Shown in pieces: positions 43,346 to 56,380 of a stretch of DNA of 64,000 bases. Each line of letters starts with the position of its first letter. The first letter of the stretch is position 1. Origin of the DNA: Diplolepis rosae (lineage: Eukaryota; Arthropoda; Insecta; Hymenoptera; Diplolepididae); contig JAPYXD010000754.1 of assembly GCA_030998225.1 (NCBI GenBank), positions 4,278,001 through 4,342,000 of the forward strand. Direction: 5' to 3'. The notes under the pieces were generated by a model that was not told the origin of the DNA, searched no databases, and saw only the letters and a list, made by a program, of their open reading frames with translations. The translations under genes were made by a program, and so were the position numbers.

Positions 43346-44940
43346 GTGTTATATAATATGAAAAATTATCAAATTTTATTATAACGAGTTTAATTATTAG
43401 TATTAATATTTAAATGAACGCAAAACAATAATAAAATAAAAAACATGATACAAATTATGCAATTCCCGCCAGAATTTAGAAATTAGATTTTCTGCCTAAA
43501 GTGAATTTCTTAACCTTTTCGAAGAGAATAAATTTTTGTGAAAAATATGAAGATCTTATTAGGTTATTGCCATGTATAAGAAAATGCGATAAAATAGTTT
43601 TTATTAGGAGAAAATTAATTTTTTATGCTCTTTCCTATGCATTGTTTTGAATCACGTAATTTTTTTCTTATGCATTTGGTGGCAAGATACAGGGGGCTGC
43701 TAATTACGACGTTTTCATTGAGGAAACGCAATTTCCAGGTTATAAAAACTTGACATTTTTGTAAATTCCAAGGTAGTTATCCAAGCTTCAAATTCATGTC
43801 ATATTTATCCAAGCGACGTCAATGTAAATAAAACCAATTTTCGACTGCAAACAACCTTCTTACTCGTAATAAAAAAAAATAATCAAGACGACTAAGAATA
43901 TACAGGTAGGTTTTCAAAAGTCGTAGTATTTGAAAAGATTAATTTCAATGTCTTGATAATGACGTCAGGACATGGTCCACTATAATGCGTTTTAAAAAAA
44001 GATTTTCGAACGTAAAAAATAATTTTTCGTAATTAATAAGTAAATTGGTCTGGTGTAGAGGGCTGAAAATGAGATTGATTTTATAATGTAATTTTAAAGA
44101 CAAGGCATCAATGGATGTTATCGGCACTTTAAGGATTTATTTTTCCACTTATATTGTAGACCCAAGAAATTGTTTCTTTGAATGAAAGAAACATTTCTTT
44201 GATATGCAGTCAAAAAAAAAGTTTTTTTGAATTGAATAAAATTCTGTAGATTCAAAAAAAATTTCTTTAATATAAAAAAATCTATTTCTTTGGATGAAAG
44301 AACATTTTTTTGAATTAACAAAACTTTCTTTAATTCAAAGAAATGTTTCATTCATTCAAAGAAACTGTTCTCTCAGTGTACACAACAAATTTTTTCCAGA
44401 CCCGCAGAGTAACAAAGATTGGTGTTATAGGGGTATATGTCCAACCATCTCTGCTTCGAGAACAAAAACGGCGGGCATGATAATTTTCGAAGAATGATCT
44501 GAAACCAAAAAAGCAAAAATATTTTTAAATATTATACTAGTAGTTACTAGATGAACCACGGAAAAGAAAAAATGAATGAAATTTCTAAAATCGTAGACAA
44601 AAAACGGAAAATGTCATTTTCGCCCCTAAAATCTGCTCTTTTTTGTTTAAATTAAATAGTGAAAAAAATCTCTTTATTAGTTTGAAGTAATTTTTAGAAT
44701 AAGGTTTTTTGGTACTTTTTCAAAAAGAAGAACCTGATAAAAATTTTAGTCTCGAATAGATTTCATGTTGACAAGATTATGTTCCGATAAAATGTAGTGA
44801 GATAAGCAAAATTGTATTCATTTAGATCAGGAAATAAAAACACCTTTCCTTGTATTAACTGTGACGCTCATTTGTAGCAGTAAAATGATAAAATTTTAGC
44901 AAATATTAGGAAAATATTTGGTATATATAGTGACAATACA
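43346..44940. other. Spacer between LTR element and block B
   Basis: No gene recognised. Around 44140-44395 there are several palindromic repeats of a TTTCTTTGAATGAAAGAAA type, likely a small foldback element. The rest is AT-rich. Confidence 0.5.
44922..44929 (+). promoter_or_regulatory. Candidate TATA box for the copy-B protease homologue
   Basis: TATATATA lies 56 bases before the ATG at 44985, which would allow a short leader of about 30 bases. The equivalent part of copy A is outside the window, so conservation cannot be checked. Confidence 0.45.
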
Positions 44941-44984
44941 ATTGTGCGGTATTAAAAAAAAAGTATATCATTAATCAGATAAGC

Positions 44985-47900
44985 ATGAAAATCCTCATAA
45001 TTGCCATCATCAGCATTACCTGCTCTGCTGCGCATTTTACTGGTGAATATAAAAATATATATAATTTATTTTGCCATTTTACATTAAGATTGACATAAAA
45101 AATTTTTTTTTGCATTTCCAATAAACGAATTTTGATTATTTTTCAACGTGGTCAATCTAATAGTCGAACTACTTTAAAACAAGAATTATGATTCAGGGCA
45201 TATTTTACATTCTTTTCTGGTTGTTTAAACCAAATATTCCATTTTTTTCATATTTGATCAAAATAAATAGACTTATAGTTTTGATAAACGCGAATAAAAA
45301 AATCTGCCTGCTTCGCGAACACATTCTCATCACGCGCTTCGCGCTCCGATGTATTCGGTCGTGGCGCTTCGCGCTCAGTCTTATATTCTTCGCATACATA
45401 TGAATCAGTTTATTTCTTGGAATTTGACACTGAACCTCAAGTCAATTTTATAATATTTTAGATGCGAATTAAAGCTTTACAAAGTTACTACATTTTTTTT
45501 ATTTCAACTGAAAAAGGAAATTGAATTTATTTAAGGCTCTATCAGCCTTAAGGAACACATTCTCATCATGACTCTCGCGCTTCATGCTCGATTTTCTGTA
45601 TATATTTCTGTAACTTTTTAATAATTTACATGATTGAAAAAAAATTTATCTTTTTTCAAATATCTCAAAAACGAAAAAAATTCGTAAACTGTTTTTCAGC
45701 AAAAGATTTTTTAATTTAACGCTTATTTTGTATCTCACATATTTTGGTTAAAAAATGGAATTCTTGATTTTCAATAGTGTTTTTTTAAAACCAAAACATA
45801 AAATATACATCTTGCCAAAAACGTCCTACTGAGGTTTTGTAGACCTCATTTAGGCAAACAATTTTCCATCTCAACGTTTTTTTCGTATGTCACATTTTTT
45901 GTTTAAATAATGGAATTTTTTTAGTTTTAATCGTATTTTTCGAATAAAAATTAAAAATATACGTTTTATCAGAAACTGTGTCAGAAAAAATTTGTAGATC
46001 TTTTTGAAACGAACAATTTTGCAAATTTACGTTTCATTTGTATTTCACATATTATTGTTAAAAAATTGAATTTTAGATTTTCAATAGTATTTTTTTTAAT
46101 TAAATAGAAAAATATACATCTTATGAAAAAATATTGCTGTTCAAATTTGTAGATCTTTATGTAGTAAATAATTTTGTGACATGACTTTTTTCAATATTTA
46201 ACAATACTGTAACTTTCCTAATTTTAGTTTAATCGAAAAATATTATTGGCGATAATTAGTAGAGATTTATGAACACCATTAGAAACTAGTATTGGAATTT
46301 TGGATTTTTTCATAAAGTTTTTTCCAAAAACACGAAAAATGTCCTATGTTAACTATTTTTTTCGTATGTGGCTGGTTAACGAACTTGTCTCTAATTTTTC
46401 GGCTACGATAAATTATGCCAAAGCTCACTTCAATCTGATAATTCTATCCAGAGTTATCGATTATACGACTTACAAACAAACACTTTCATAAAAACCCTAT
46501 TTTTCTGACTGAGGGAGTCTCAAAACGTAAAGATTTGATGAAAATTTCGAAAGTCATTTTTCACATAAAACCAATACCTTCTCATATGATCAGAATGTAA
46601 AATTTATTGAAAAAAAAACTATAATTTTTACATTCTCATTATATGAGAAGGTATTGGATTAAATTGAGCCTTGTCCTACTTTATCATAGTCCAAAAAGTA
46701 AGGACGAGTTCGTTAAACAGCCATATCCGATCAAAATTGTGAAAATAAGAGCATTTTTTGTGTTTTTGGAAAAAACTTTTTGAAAAAACCCAAAATCCCA
46801 ACATTGGTTTCTGATAGTGCTAATAAATCTATATAATTATCCTACTGACCTTTTTCGATTAAATCAAAATTAGGAAAGTTGCAGTATGTTAAAACTTAAA
46901 AAAAGTCAATATCTAAATTCCATTTTCCAGTTAAATTATACGAGATACGAAGAAAGGTTATGATAACAAATTGTTTACTACATAAAGACCTACAAGTTTC
47001 AATCAAAACATTTTTTGTATTTTGTATTTTTTGTGTATTTTTTTATTTAATTTAAAAAAATACTATTGAAAATCCAAACTTAAATTGTTTAACAATAATA
47101 TGTTAAATACGATAAACATGTAAATTTGAAAAATTGTTCATTTTAAAATAATCTAATACAAATTTTTTCTGACACAATTTCTGATAAAACGTATATTTTT
47201 AATTTTAATTCTAAAAAATACGATTAAAATTTAAAAATTCCTTTATTATATCTTTTGAGGTTTCAAAAGTTTTAAATTTTTTACATCATATTTGTGTGCC
47301 AATTTTCAAAGGTAATTTATAGAACGTTCCAATATTTAAAAAATGCCTAATTTTATTATAAAAACGTGAGTTTATACGATATTTATAAAAGTTCACCAGA
47401 ATCCATATAAATATATCACCTGGCTTATTCCGTGTCCTAACTGAAAATCTCCGTTACATTTTGACTGTTTGATAGTTTGCGAGTCATTTTAAAAATATCA
47501 TTCTCATAAATTTTCCTTATTTTAATATAATTATAAAAATGCGATACATCACATATTGTGAAAGAATAAAAATAATATATATGGGTCATTTCATGGAAGA
47601 TTTACAGTCAACATTTTTTTTTCGACGAAACATTTTTTTTTGCCTTTTTACTTCGAAAATAATCAACACGTATTTTTTTTTTTCAATGTGATACTTGAAA
47701 ATTTCGGGATATAATTTTTTTAAGTTTGGCACACGGGACATTTTTTTTTTTTTAACATCTCACTGTAAAAGCAGTTTTGAATATAAAATGTAACCCTTGC
47801 ACTTGAAATGCGCGAGAGTAGGGGCTTCCAAAAAAGTTATAGCACACATTTCGTTGTTTTTTTTTTGTAATAACAATATAGTACATTTTTATAAACAATT

Positions 47901-50900
47901 GAATTTTTTTTCGATTTTTTTGTTTCTAAATTTTTGTTGAAGTTTTTTCCACTATGATTTTTTTTATTAAACGGATTGCAGTAGACATGTTTAAATCGAG
48001 AGCTTGGTCACTGCATTCACTGCCACACGTGCTTCGAGTCAGAGGATTCCTAATCAAGCTTAAGCGTAGTTGCAGCGTGCGAGCTCGCTCGTTGCAACGC
48101 GCGGGACACATTTTATAAATTAATTACACCTACAGTTTTTATTTTTCCATTCCAAAATTTTGCCTGCATATTGAAAAAACTTCAACAAAAATTTAGAAAC
48201 AAAAAAATCGAAAAAAATTAGTACCAAATTTAAAAAAAATTCAATTGTTTATAAAAATATACTATATTTTTATTACAAAAAAAACAACGAAATGTGTGCT
48301 ATAACTTTTTTGAAAGCTTGTACTCTTTTGCGCATTTTAAGTGCAAGGGTTACATTTTATATTCAAAACTGCTTTTACAGTGAGCTGTTAAAAAAAAAAA
48401 AATTTCCGGAGTGCCAAACTTAAAAAAATTATATCTCGAAATTTTCAAGTATCACATTGAAAAAAAAAAAATACGTGTCAATTATTTTCGAAGTAAAAAG
48501 GCAAAAAAAATGTTTCGTCGAATAAAAAATGTTGACTAAATCTCCCATGAAATAGCCCATATATATATAATTAATAATATAATATTTATAAAAAATAAAT
48601 TAAATAAATAAATATATAATATTTATAATCACATTAAAATAAGGAAAATTTATAAGAGTAATATTTTTAAAATGACTCGCAAACTTGATACAGCTTGTTC
48701 TCTAAAACTGTCAAACAAGAGTTACAAAGAAATGTCACAACCGATTTCAGTTAAGTCAAAATAGAACCGACATTTTCAGTTGAGTCAAAATGGAACGGAG
48801 ATTTTTAGTTAGGACAGTTTGTTCAATTGCTTGCGAGTTAAGTCAAAGTCGCTCGGGACCATCGATATTCTCATAATTCAAGTTTGTTTAAAAAGTTTAA
48901 TATATATATATAATAAATTTGAAATCCTCCTATGGAAAAAGAGACGCTTTCACCTTTGGGAACGTATTCTATCTGATACTTGACTAGTGATCCTCCGATA
49001 ATGTAGATACACGGAAAAAAGGAATTTCTGAATATTAGAATTATGTTCTGAATATCAGAAAGCGCTTTCTAGATTTCAGCAATTCGATAGAACGGCAACA
49101 AAATTACTACACATCAGCGAATAAGTACTAAATTTTAGAAAATCTGCTAAAGTCGATTATGCCCATTGCTAGATTTCACTTGCTGAAAATAAGTATACGG
49201 CATCTCCTAAATTAGTAGGCTTTTGCTATCAACAAGCAAATTCTATTCTGTTTTCTAGAAACATTAAGATGCTAAAAATCAGTAAACGAAGATGCTCGAA
49301 ATTAGCTGATCCGTCTTAACTTTTAGCATATCACTTCATAAAATTCTGCGTGGAGCATACTGAAATACAGAGCAAAAGACTTACATCTGTCAAAAAATGA
49401 CACCTCTTATTATGACAGCTGCCAAAATAGCGGGCTATTCAAAATGAAACCTCTAATTGGAAAACCCTGTATTAGTATACAATATGCTGAAATTCAGCGA
49501 ATCCACTACAAAGCCACCAATCAGCAAGCGACTTACTAAAATTCAATCAGATATCTTCTGATTTTTAGAAATTCCTTTTTTGCGTGTAGTGGCAAAACTT
49601 TCTAACTCGACTATATGATTTAATATATATATATATATATATATATATGAAAGATTTTTGGCTGTCAATAAAACTTAATTTCACACGAAATTTTTTTTAC
49701 ATCACTTCTAGTTTTTAATATTGTAAGGTATTTTAAAAACCTTTTGGGAATTTGTAGATTTTTCAAAAGGTTTAACCGTTAAGTTTTTTTTTCTGTGCTA
49801 AAATTTTCGAGAGAATTTGTCTTTTTTCATCTTCTAAAAGGAAGTAGACAATGACAAGTGATCGTTTATTAGAGAATCTTACTTTACATATTTCAAGGCC
49901 AAATACATATGTACAGTATAGAGAATTAAACGATTTTTAACACCCATGATTTTTCTGAAGAAACCAGGTGTTATATTAACTTGGATTCTAGTGTAGATTC
50001 TATATATTATATCATATTGTAAGTCTTTCATCTTTTTATAGGATCTAACTTATCACTCATTGAAACTAAAGTAATAGGTGGTCAACCATTTACTAATATA
50101 ATGAATTTTCCATTCATGGCTGCAATAATACGTAAGGAACCTTCCTGGAAAACTATAGCTATGGGATCATTTTATGATCAAAATAATGTTATCACCACAA
50201 AACTTGTTGCTTGCCAAATAGAAAAAAAAAAAGACAAGTATTTTGTGTTGACTTCTATAGCTGGCGATAACTCAGAACTTTCAATTGACAGTGTGTACTA
50301 TGACTGTAATTATGAATTTGGAATTTTAAAAGTAAGTGATAAAATTTTAATTCAGAGAATAACTCTGCATGAGGTGTATTTTCTGATAAAAATATTTGCT
50401 AAAAAAACATTGCACCATTTATTGATTTTAAAATATATCTGATTTCCTCTTCTGGAATAGTCTGTGTAATATAAACATAAGTTCTGTGTAAAATTCTCTT
50501 GCGGGACTTAGTTCACAAAAATTAGATCTCAGGCAAAAAAATAGCGAAATTTTTAAAAATGATGCGATTCTAATAAATCGCGGGTCATTTTTTTAGGAAA
50601 GAGATTCTCTACAACCTGCCGTTTCCAATTTTTGAAAATGAATTTTTTAATGGCTGAAATTAAAAAAAAAACAATTTTTATAGACAAATTGCTTTATTTG
50701 ATAATAATTAATTCAATTTGAAAAATAGGAAACTGTCATGTTGCAGAAAATCTTCCTAAAAAAAGTGAACCGTGATTTATTAGAATCGCATCATTTTTTA
50801 AAATTTGGCTCAAAGCAATAAGAAAATAAGTTTGGGCAAAAATAAAATTATTTTTTTGTGTTTCAAATTTTTTTCATGAAAATAATCTTTTCTCTTTCAA

Positions 50901-52482
50901 ATAAGCCCTTCAATAATAATATTGCTATTCTTGAAAGAAAAATTATCTATTTTTGCCTGAAGTCAAATTTTCGTAAACGAACTACCTTAATAAGATCGCT
51001 TACAAATTATAATTTGCATTTTTTTACGAAGTCTATATTATTCCTTATCAGAAAATCCTTGATTTGTACGATATGTAAACTACTAAGAATTATTATCTTT
51101 TCTGATCAAATTGTAAATCAAATTTAAGATTTTAATTGAAAAAACTAAATAAAGTGAATTTTTTGAAAAACTTTTAATTGGAAATTATCTTTCCAAAAGT
51201 AAGTATATCATGAATTCAAATCAATATGCTATAGAATTAGTAACATATTTATTGGTTCTTGTAGACTATTTTTATGAATTAATAGTATACATGCTTTTGG
51301 AAAGAAATGCTATTGACTCAATAGCATTTTTTCTCAGTGTGTGATTGTTCAAATGATCAGTCTTATCATTATTCATACTAATTAAAATAAATTATAACAT
51401 AAAACTAGTTTGTTCGAGAGCGAAATCAAAAGCGCTCTGCTCACAAACATCATAACTACTGAGTGTTTCAAAAGCTTTTGTCCGTATTTTTTATTCCGAT
51501 TTAGGGATAAAGTATAGTTGGTAATTTCCTTACGGATTTCAACAGCCTCAAGAGAATTATTAACAAAGAAACGCTTCCAAAACTTAAAATGTATTTAATA
51601 TAGTTAATTTTATATGAAAATGATGTCGACTCAGATATTTTTTTGAACATTTTACCAGCTAATAGTATAAGTATGTTTCGTTTAGTTATAAAGTATGGAT
51701 ACAGTCTCTTAAATTTATAATAATTTTTTATAGCTTAACAGTCCAGCGGATAGAATCCCAGACGACGTAATTAATTTTAATCCAATTGAATATATAACTC
51801 CAACCATTAATGATCGAGTATTTTATTCAGGGGGATTAGGGCTAGATAATGAAAACGGACAAATCTTTAAATATTTAAAAATAAATTTATTAGATAGTGA
51901 ATACTGCAATTACTGGATTCTAAACTATTTCAGTGCTATGATTGGGAGGACTATAGTCTGTGGTATTCCACAAGACGGCTATTTTGAAAATGTAACTATA
52001 TTTTATCATTTTTCTTACAATGAGAGGAATGTTATGTATTTTGATCAGTTTTCATGGTTGAATTTGTCCTTGACTATATTTTTCAGTTCACGGCTACCAG
52101 AAATTCAATCATAAAAATTTCTTCTAATGTAACTGGCTTTATTATGAGCAGTTGATTTTCTTCATTTTTAAAATTATAAGAACATATGTTATAAATAAAA
52201 GAACTGTTTTCTATTTTAGAAAGACATAGGTGCTCCTTTGTATATGAATGAGCATAATTTGATAGGAATCGCTATCACTAAGCCTATAGTTCCGAACCAA
52301 ATTACCCTTTTTTCAGTCCTTTATGAAAATAATGAAGATATAGGAAAGTTTGCAGAAAAGCCACTATCGAGTGAGTAAAAATTTAGTTTAACAATAAACT
52401 TTGCTTCAATCAGAAATCTAAAAACAGAAAAATTGTTACTAATTTTCTTCAAATCATTTCAGTTGATTATTTTGATCATTAG
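44985..52482 (+). CDS. Secreted serine protease homologue (non-catalytic), copy B, five exons
   Basis: This is the paralogue of the gene at 42-10946 and encodes 258 residues. Exons are 44985-45042, 50042-50331, 51734-51991, 52220-52370 and 52463-52482, with the same phases (1, 0, 0, 1). The N-terminus of the mature domain reads VIGGQPF, closer to a classical IVGG than copy A. The catalytic positions are again lost: ITTKLV replaces the His motif, YEFGILK the Asp motif, and KDIGAPL the Ser motif. Exon 3 differs most between the copies, with many replacements between its start and TIVCG, while the signal peptide and exon 2 are close. Both copies keep open frames and splice sites, which argues for selection on a non-enzymatic role. 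The promoter region is present in this copy. Confidence 0.82.
45690..47260. repeat. Large palindrome in intron 1, copy B
   Basis: This is the block-B copy of the palindrome at 760-4720, without the two foldback insertions, so the arms face each other around 46610-46630. It confirms that those two elements entered block A after the duplication. Confidence 0.75.
47579..48562. mobile_element. Foldback element, same family, shortened copy
   Basis: It has the same ends and arms as 2082-3715, but the left arm is cut just after the poly-T stretch and joined directly into the right arm. It lies at a different position in block B from the copy in block A: the block A equivalent at about 5220 has only TA repeats. 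This shows independent insertions of one family. Confidence 0.7.
49010..49586. mobile_element. Tc1/mariner-type MITE, block-B copy
   Basis: It has the same TIRs and TA flanks as 5577-6076. It carries two extra short stretches (near 49038 and 49348) absent from the block-A copy. Confidence 0.65.
50512..50985. mobile_element. Foldback element in intron 2, copy B (degraded)
   Basis: This is the same element as 9016-9685 but with much of the left arm deleted. The right end TTTCGTAAACGAACTACCTT is kept. Confidence 0.65.
51276..51512. other. Unclassified insertion in intron 2, block B
   Basis: About 240 bases absent from the otherwise collinear block A (at about 9972). It contains a small palindrome AATGCTATTGACTCAATAGC. 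No clear terminal repeats or target duplication seen. Confidence 0.55.
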
Positions 52483-52592
52483 AAGAGTGTATCACTCACC
52501 GTGATTATGGAATTTTATTATATCGACCCAATGAACATATGATTTAGAATTAACTTAACGTCATTTTAAGACAAGATCGAATTCTCAAAATA

Positions 52593-53875
52593 CCAGGGGT
52601 GTTAGTTGAAACTTGCCGGTTTTACTCATAGATGTCGTTAGAGATATGTGTACATTTCTATGATTTGGCATCTATGTCATATTTTTCTATGGACAATAAA
52701 ATTCAAAAATACACAATTAAATTCTGCCAAAATAATAGCATCATAGTTGTTTACCTCAGTGAATATGTCGACTTTCGCTCCAAGTAAATCGCATTTGCGG
52801 CATTCGTTGCTTTTCTTATTTCATCAAAATAAAAAAGCAGTTGAAGCTCATCGATTGCTGGTAGAAACTTATGGTGAACATGCTCCAGTGATTAGAACAT
52901 GTGAGACATGGTTTCGTCAATTTAAAAGTGGAGATTTCGATTTAACAGACAATGAACATCATGGTGCAGCGAAAAAGTTCGAAGACGAGGAATTTCAGGC
53001 GTTATTGGATGAAGACCCAACACAATCGCAAAAATTGGCACAAACACTAAATGTGACTCGAGGAGCAATTTGCCAACGTTTAAAAGCCATGGGAAAAATC
53101 CAAAAGTATGGAAAATGGATACCACACCAACTGAACGATAGACAAATTGAAAATCGAAAAACCATTTGTGAAATGCTGCTTCAATGGTTCGAAAGGAAAT
53201 CTTTTCTGCATCGAATTGTCACGGGTGACGAAAAATGGATTTATTTCGAGAACCCGAAGCGGAAAAAATCATGGCTTTTAACTGGTGAGGTCGGCCCATC
53301 GACTCCAAGGCCAAATCGCTTTGGCCGTAAGACAATGATCTGTGTTTAGTGGGACCAGTGTGGTGTGGTGTACTTCGAGTTATTAAAACCTGGAGAGACG
53401 GTGAATACGGATCGCTACCGACAACAAATTATCAATTTGAATCATGCGTTGATCGAAAAACGGCCGGAATGGGCCCCAAGACATTGCAAAGTTTTCCTAC
53501 AACATGACAACGTACCGTCTCATACCGCTAAAGTGGTGAAGAACACATTAAAAGCATTGAATTGGGAAATATTATCGCACCCGCCGTATTCTCCAGAACT
53601 CGCCCTGTCAGACTATCAGCTTTTCGCATCGATGGGACACTCACTCGCAGAGCAGCGCTTCGCCAATTTTGAAGAAGTCGAAAAATGGCTCATCGAATGG
53701 TTTGCCTTGAAAGAGAAAAAGTTTTTTTGGAATGGTATCCATGATTTGCCTGATAGGTGGGCAAAATGTGTAGAACCCATGGTCAATACTTTGAATAAAA
53801 TTTTTTTGAGATTCCCTTGAGAATTAAGTGTTTTTTTTATTGAAAAAACCGGCAAACTTCAACTAACACCCCTGG
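52593..53875 (+). mobile_element. mariner element, nearly intact, 1283 bp
   Basis: TIRs CCAGGGGTGTTAGTTGAA and its inverse, with TA at 52591-52592 and 53876-53877. Block A carries the uninterrupted empty site (CAAAATATTTGAAAA near 11055), so this inserted after the block duplication. Confidence 0.95.
52747..53820 (+). pseudogene. mariner transposase with one in-frame amber codon
   Basis: The frame runs 357 codons from ATG 52747 to TGA 53820 with a single TAG at 53347-53349, at a position where related transposases have Trp (MICV, stop, WDQCGVVYFELLKPGE). All three catalytic Asp residues are present: VTGDEKWIYFENPKRKKSW, FLQHDNVPSH, and SPELALSDYQLF with 34-residue spacing. The N-terminal helix-turn-helix pair is intact (HQNKKAVEAHRLLVETYG, then CETWFRQFKSGDFDL). 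It would be full-length but for the one stop. Confidence 0.92.
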
Positions 53876-54261
53876 TATTTAAAAAATATTCTCTGTGAAA
53901 ATATTTATAAGTGTTGTGATACGAAAAAAACGGATCTAACGGACCCAAACATCGATTATGGGGTTTTTTACGTTTCTGATAGTTGAGGACATGCTCTATC
54001 GAATGAGTCACTTCTCAGGTCTCCAAAAAATTTATTTTTTTTTTGGAAAATTGAGGTTTGCAGTAAGACTGCTTGTAAAAAGCAGAATATCACCTGAAAG
54101 TCGAGAACTCGTTTAGTTCTCCCTCTAATAGAAAGCATCCTGTGGTCTGACAGCGAGACGCTGAGTTTGAACGGGAAGGTCCGGAATCATTCTCAGTGGA
54201 AAGGCTAGACAAGAAAGGGGAATCTTGGCTACCTGCTCAAACCGTTGAAAAACATTTTTAT

Positions 54262-54555
54262 GTGCCTTCGGCGTGGAAACTCGTTTTTCCGTTACAGCTG
54301 AGAGTAACGGAATGTTGTGTATTCCGTTACAGAGGAATATAATGTAAAAATTGAACTGCGCATGTGCATGTAGTCTTACAGCGGAGCAGAATCTTCTTCT
54401 TATTCTTCTTCTTCGGACAGCGTTAGCACCCTACTGACATTTGAACTGCGCATGCTCTATTACAACAAGCTACTACTACACAAGATCGATAAAATCAAAA
54501 TGGCTGGGACTAGTCGCGAAACATCAAGTGTAATGACTAGCGCCGCAAACAACAT
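54262..54555. repeat. Dispersed repeat, also inside the foldback at 3957-4168
   Basis: ACAGAGGAATATAATGT through GACTAGCGCCGCAAACAAC matches the central insert of the foldback at 3796-4379. Here the element is longer at its left, with a CCGTTACAGCTGAGAGTAACGG hairpin-like palindrome interrupted at its centre. It is absent from the block-A equivalent near 11440. Confidence 0.6.
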
Positions 54556-54562
54556 ATACATA

Positions 54563-55493
54563 TACTACTGTGGGCAAAAACTAAAGTGAATTTTGTTATA
54601 AAATAAAAAATCTTTGTTTCTTTATTGAACTCAATTTCACCTCCTTCAAAGTTATCTCCTCCCGATATAATGCACTTATGCCAACGTTTTTTCCAATCGT
54701 CGAAACACTTGTTAAATTCGATTTCCGGAATTGCCTTCAAAGCCTTCTTCGATTTGGCTTGTATCTCTTCGATCGTGTGGAAATGGTGTTCTCGGAGTGG
54801 GCTTTTGAGTTTGGGGAATAGCCAGAAGTCATACGGAGCCAAATCACGCGAATATGGTGGTTGTGGAACGATATGTATTGAGTATTTGGCGAAATGGTCA
54901 CGAAGAACGAGTGCAGTGTGAGACGATGCATTATCGAGGTGCAAAAACCACGCGTTGTCTGCCCAAAATATCTTTTGAAACGGTGTTGAGTAATCCTATT
55001 GAAAATCCCATAGCGTCAGCAGGGTCTCTAATTGTCAATGTATGATTTTTGTGCACTAATTCTTTGATTTGATTGACGTGTTGCTCGTCAGTTGATGTTG
55101 ATGGTCGTCCGGAGCGTTCCATGTCATCAACATGTTCTCTGCCTTCTTTGAAGTCTTTGTACCACTTATAAACATTTTTCTGCGACATGGACAAATCACC
55201 GAAGGCCTTCTGCAACATTCTGAACGTTGCCGCAACTGAAATTTCATTCCGCAAACAAAATTTAATGGCACTTCTTTGCTCAACACATTCAGACATTGTA
55301 AAAATCGAAAAAATCACTTTTAGTCGTTTAGAAAACACAAGCGTAACTATGTAACAGATGATAACATTGACATGAAATTTGGCACAGATGTCAGTAACAG
55401 TAAGACCAACATAAAAATAAAAGAGTTTGCCCGAGCCGGTTAGCCCGCGAAGTTTAAATTAAAAATTCACCTTGGTTTTTGCCCACAGTAGTA
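54563..55493 (-). pseudogene. mariner relic family b, copy B
   Basis: Both TIRs remain (TACTACTGTGGGCAAAAAC at each end, inverted). The N-terminal transposase half (MSECVEQRSAIKFCLRNEI) lies at 55330-54935 and the C-terminal part (LDNASSHTALVLR, then PYDFWLFPKLKSP) at 54940-54620. About 300 bases of the middle with the first catalytic Asp are deleted. Confidence 0.85.
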
Positions 55494-55495
55494 TA

Positions 55496-56073
55496 TTAGG
55501 TGTACAACTTTGCTTCCGCCGTTTTTTGCCAAAATTTGAGACTTTATTCTTAAAAAGTGATTACCTATTTATCATTCAAAGTACTGTCTGTCACTAGCCA
55601 CTACTTTTTTCCATCTTTCTGTTTCGAAATGGCTTGCGTTTGGAACGAGTCTTCAGCAAGTAATACCTCGAATTTTTAATCTTCGAAAAATTTCTCTTTT
55701 CCACCGCCATGCAGGCCCTCGACATCAAAATCACCGTTCTTAAAGCGTTGAAGCCTCTTACAACACGTTCCTTCACTAAGAGCAGCCTCACCGTAAGTAC
55801 TTGAGAGCATTCGATGAGTCTCAGCCGCAGTTTGCTTCAAATGAAAGCAGAAAATCAAAACTTCCCCCAAATGACGAGAATTTAGCTCGAACACTGACAT
55901 CTTCGATCGAGAATAAGTTTATGATGCTAACACAAATTTACTAATGTGCTGCTGTCTTTATGTTGACAGATGTCGAAGCTTACTATGTGACAATTTTGAT
56001 CTGCCTGATTCGACCAGCACTTACCGCTGCAGCCATCTATCGAAAAACGGTGGAAGAAAGGTTGTATACCTAA
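55496..56073 (-). pseudogene. mariner relic family c, copy B (internally deleted)
   Basis: Ends TTAGGTGTACAACTTTGC and its diverged inverse near 56070. The minus strand holds only the first 74 codons (MSVFELNSRHLGEV, QTAAETHRMLSSTYGEAALS, then RFKNGDFDVE). It abuts family b with three bases between. Confidence 0.8.
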
Positions 56074-56306
56074 TATTTTTCAAATATATTGAAAATTCCA
56101 TCATTTCCTAAAATGGCGTTAAGTTAATTCTAAATCACAGGTTCATAGGGTCGATATTGTAGAGTTCCATTATCAAGGTGAGTGATACATTCTTCTAATG
56201 ACCGACATAATCATTTGAAATGATTTGGAAAAAATGAGTAATTAGTTCATGGTATATCCATAGTCGAATGAGGCGTGAATAGATTCTGTGAGAAAAGTTA
56301 TGTGGA

Positions 56307-56380
56307 ACCTCCGTAGCTTAGATGATAGAGCATTCTATCGGCAATCGAAAAATTTCTAGGTTCGATACCCAGCGGAGTCA
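56307..56380 (+). tRNA. tRNA-like sequence (probable pseudogene or SINE head)
   Basis: 74 bases fold as an approximate cloverleaf. The D arm is GCTT/GAGC. The anticodon arm is TTCTA/TCGAA with one mismatch; loop TCGGCAA has GGC at the anticodon but C instead of T at position 33. The T arm is CTAGG/CCCAG with TTCGATA loop. The acceptor stem has five of seven pairs. No encoded CCA. A T-run follows near 56390. Block A lacks it, so it is an insertion. Mismatches argue against a working tRNA. Confidence 0.45.
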
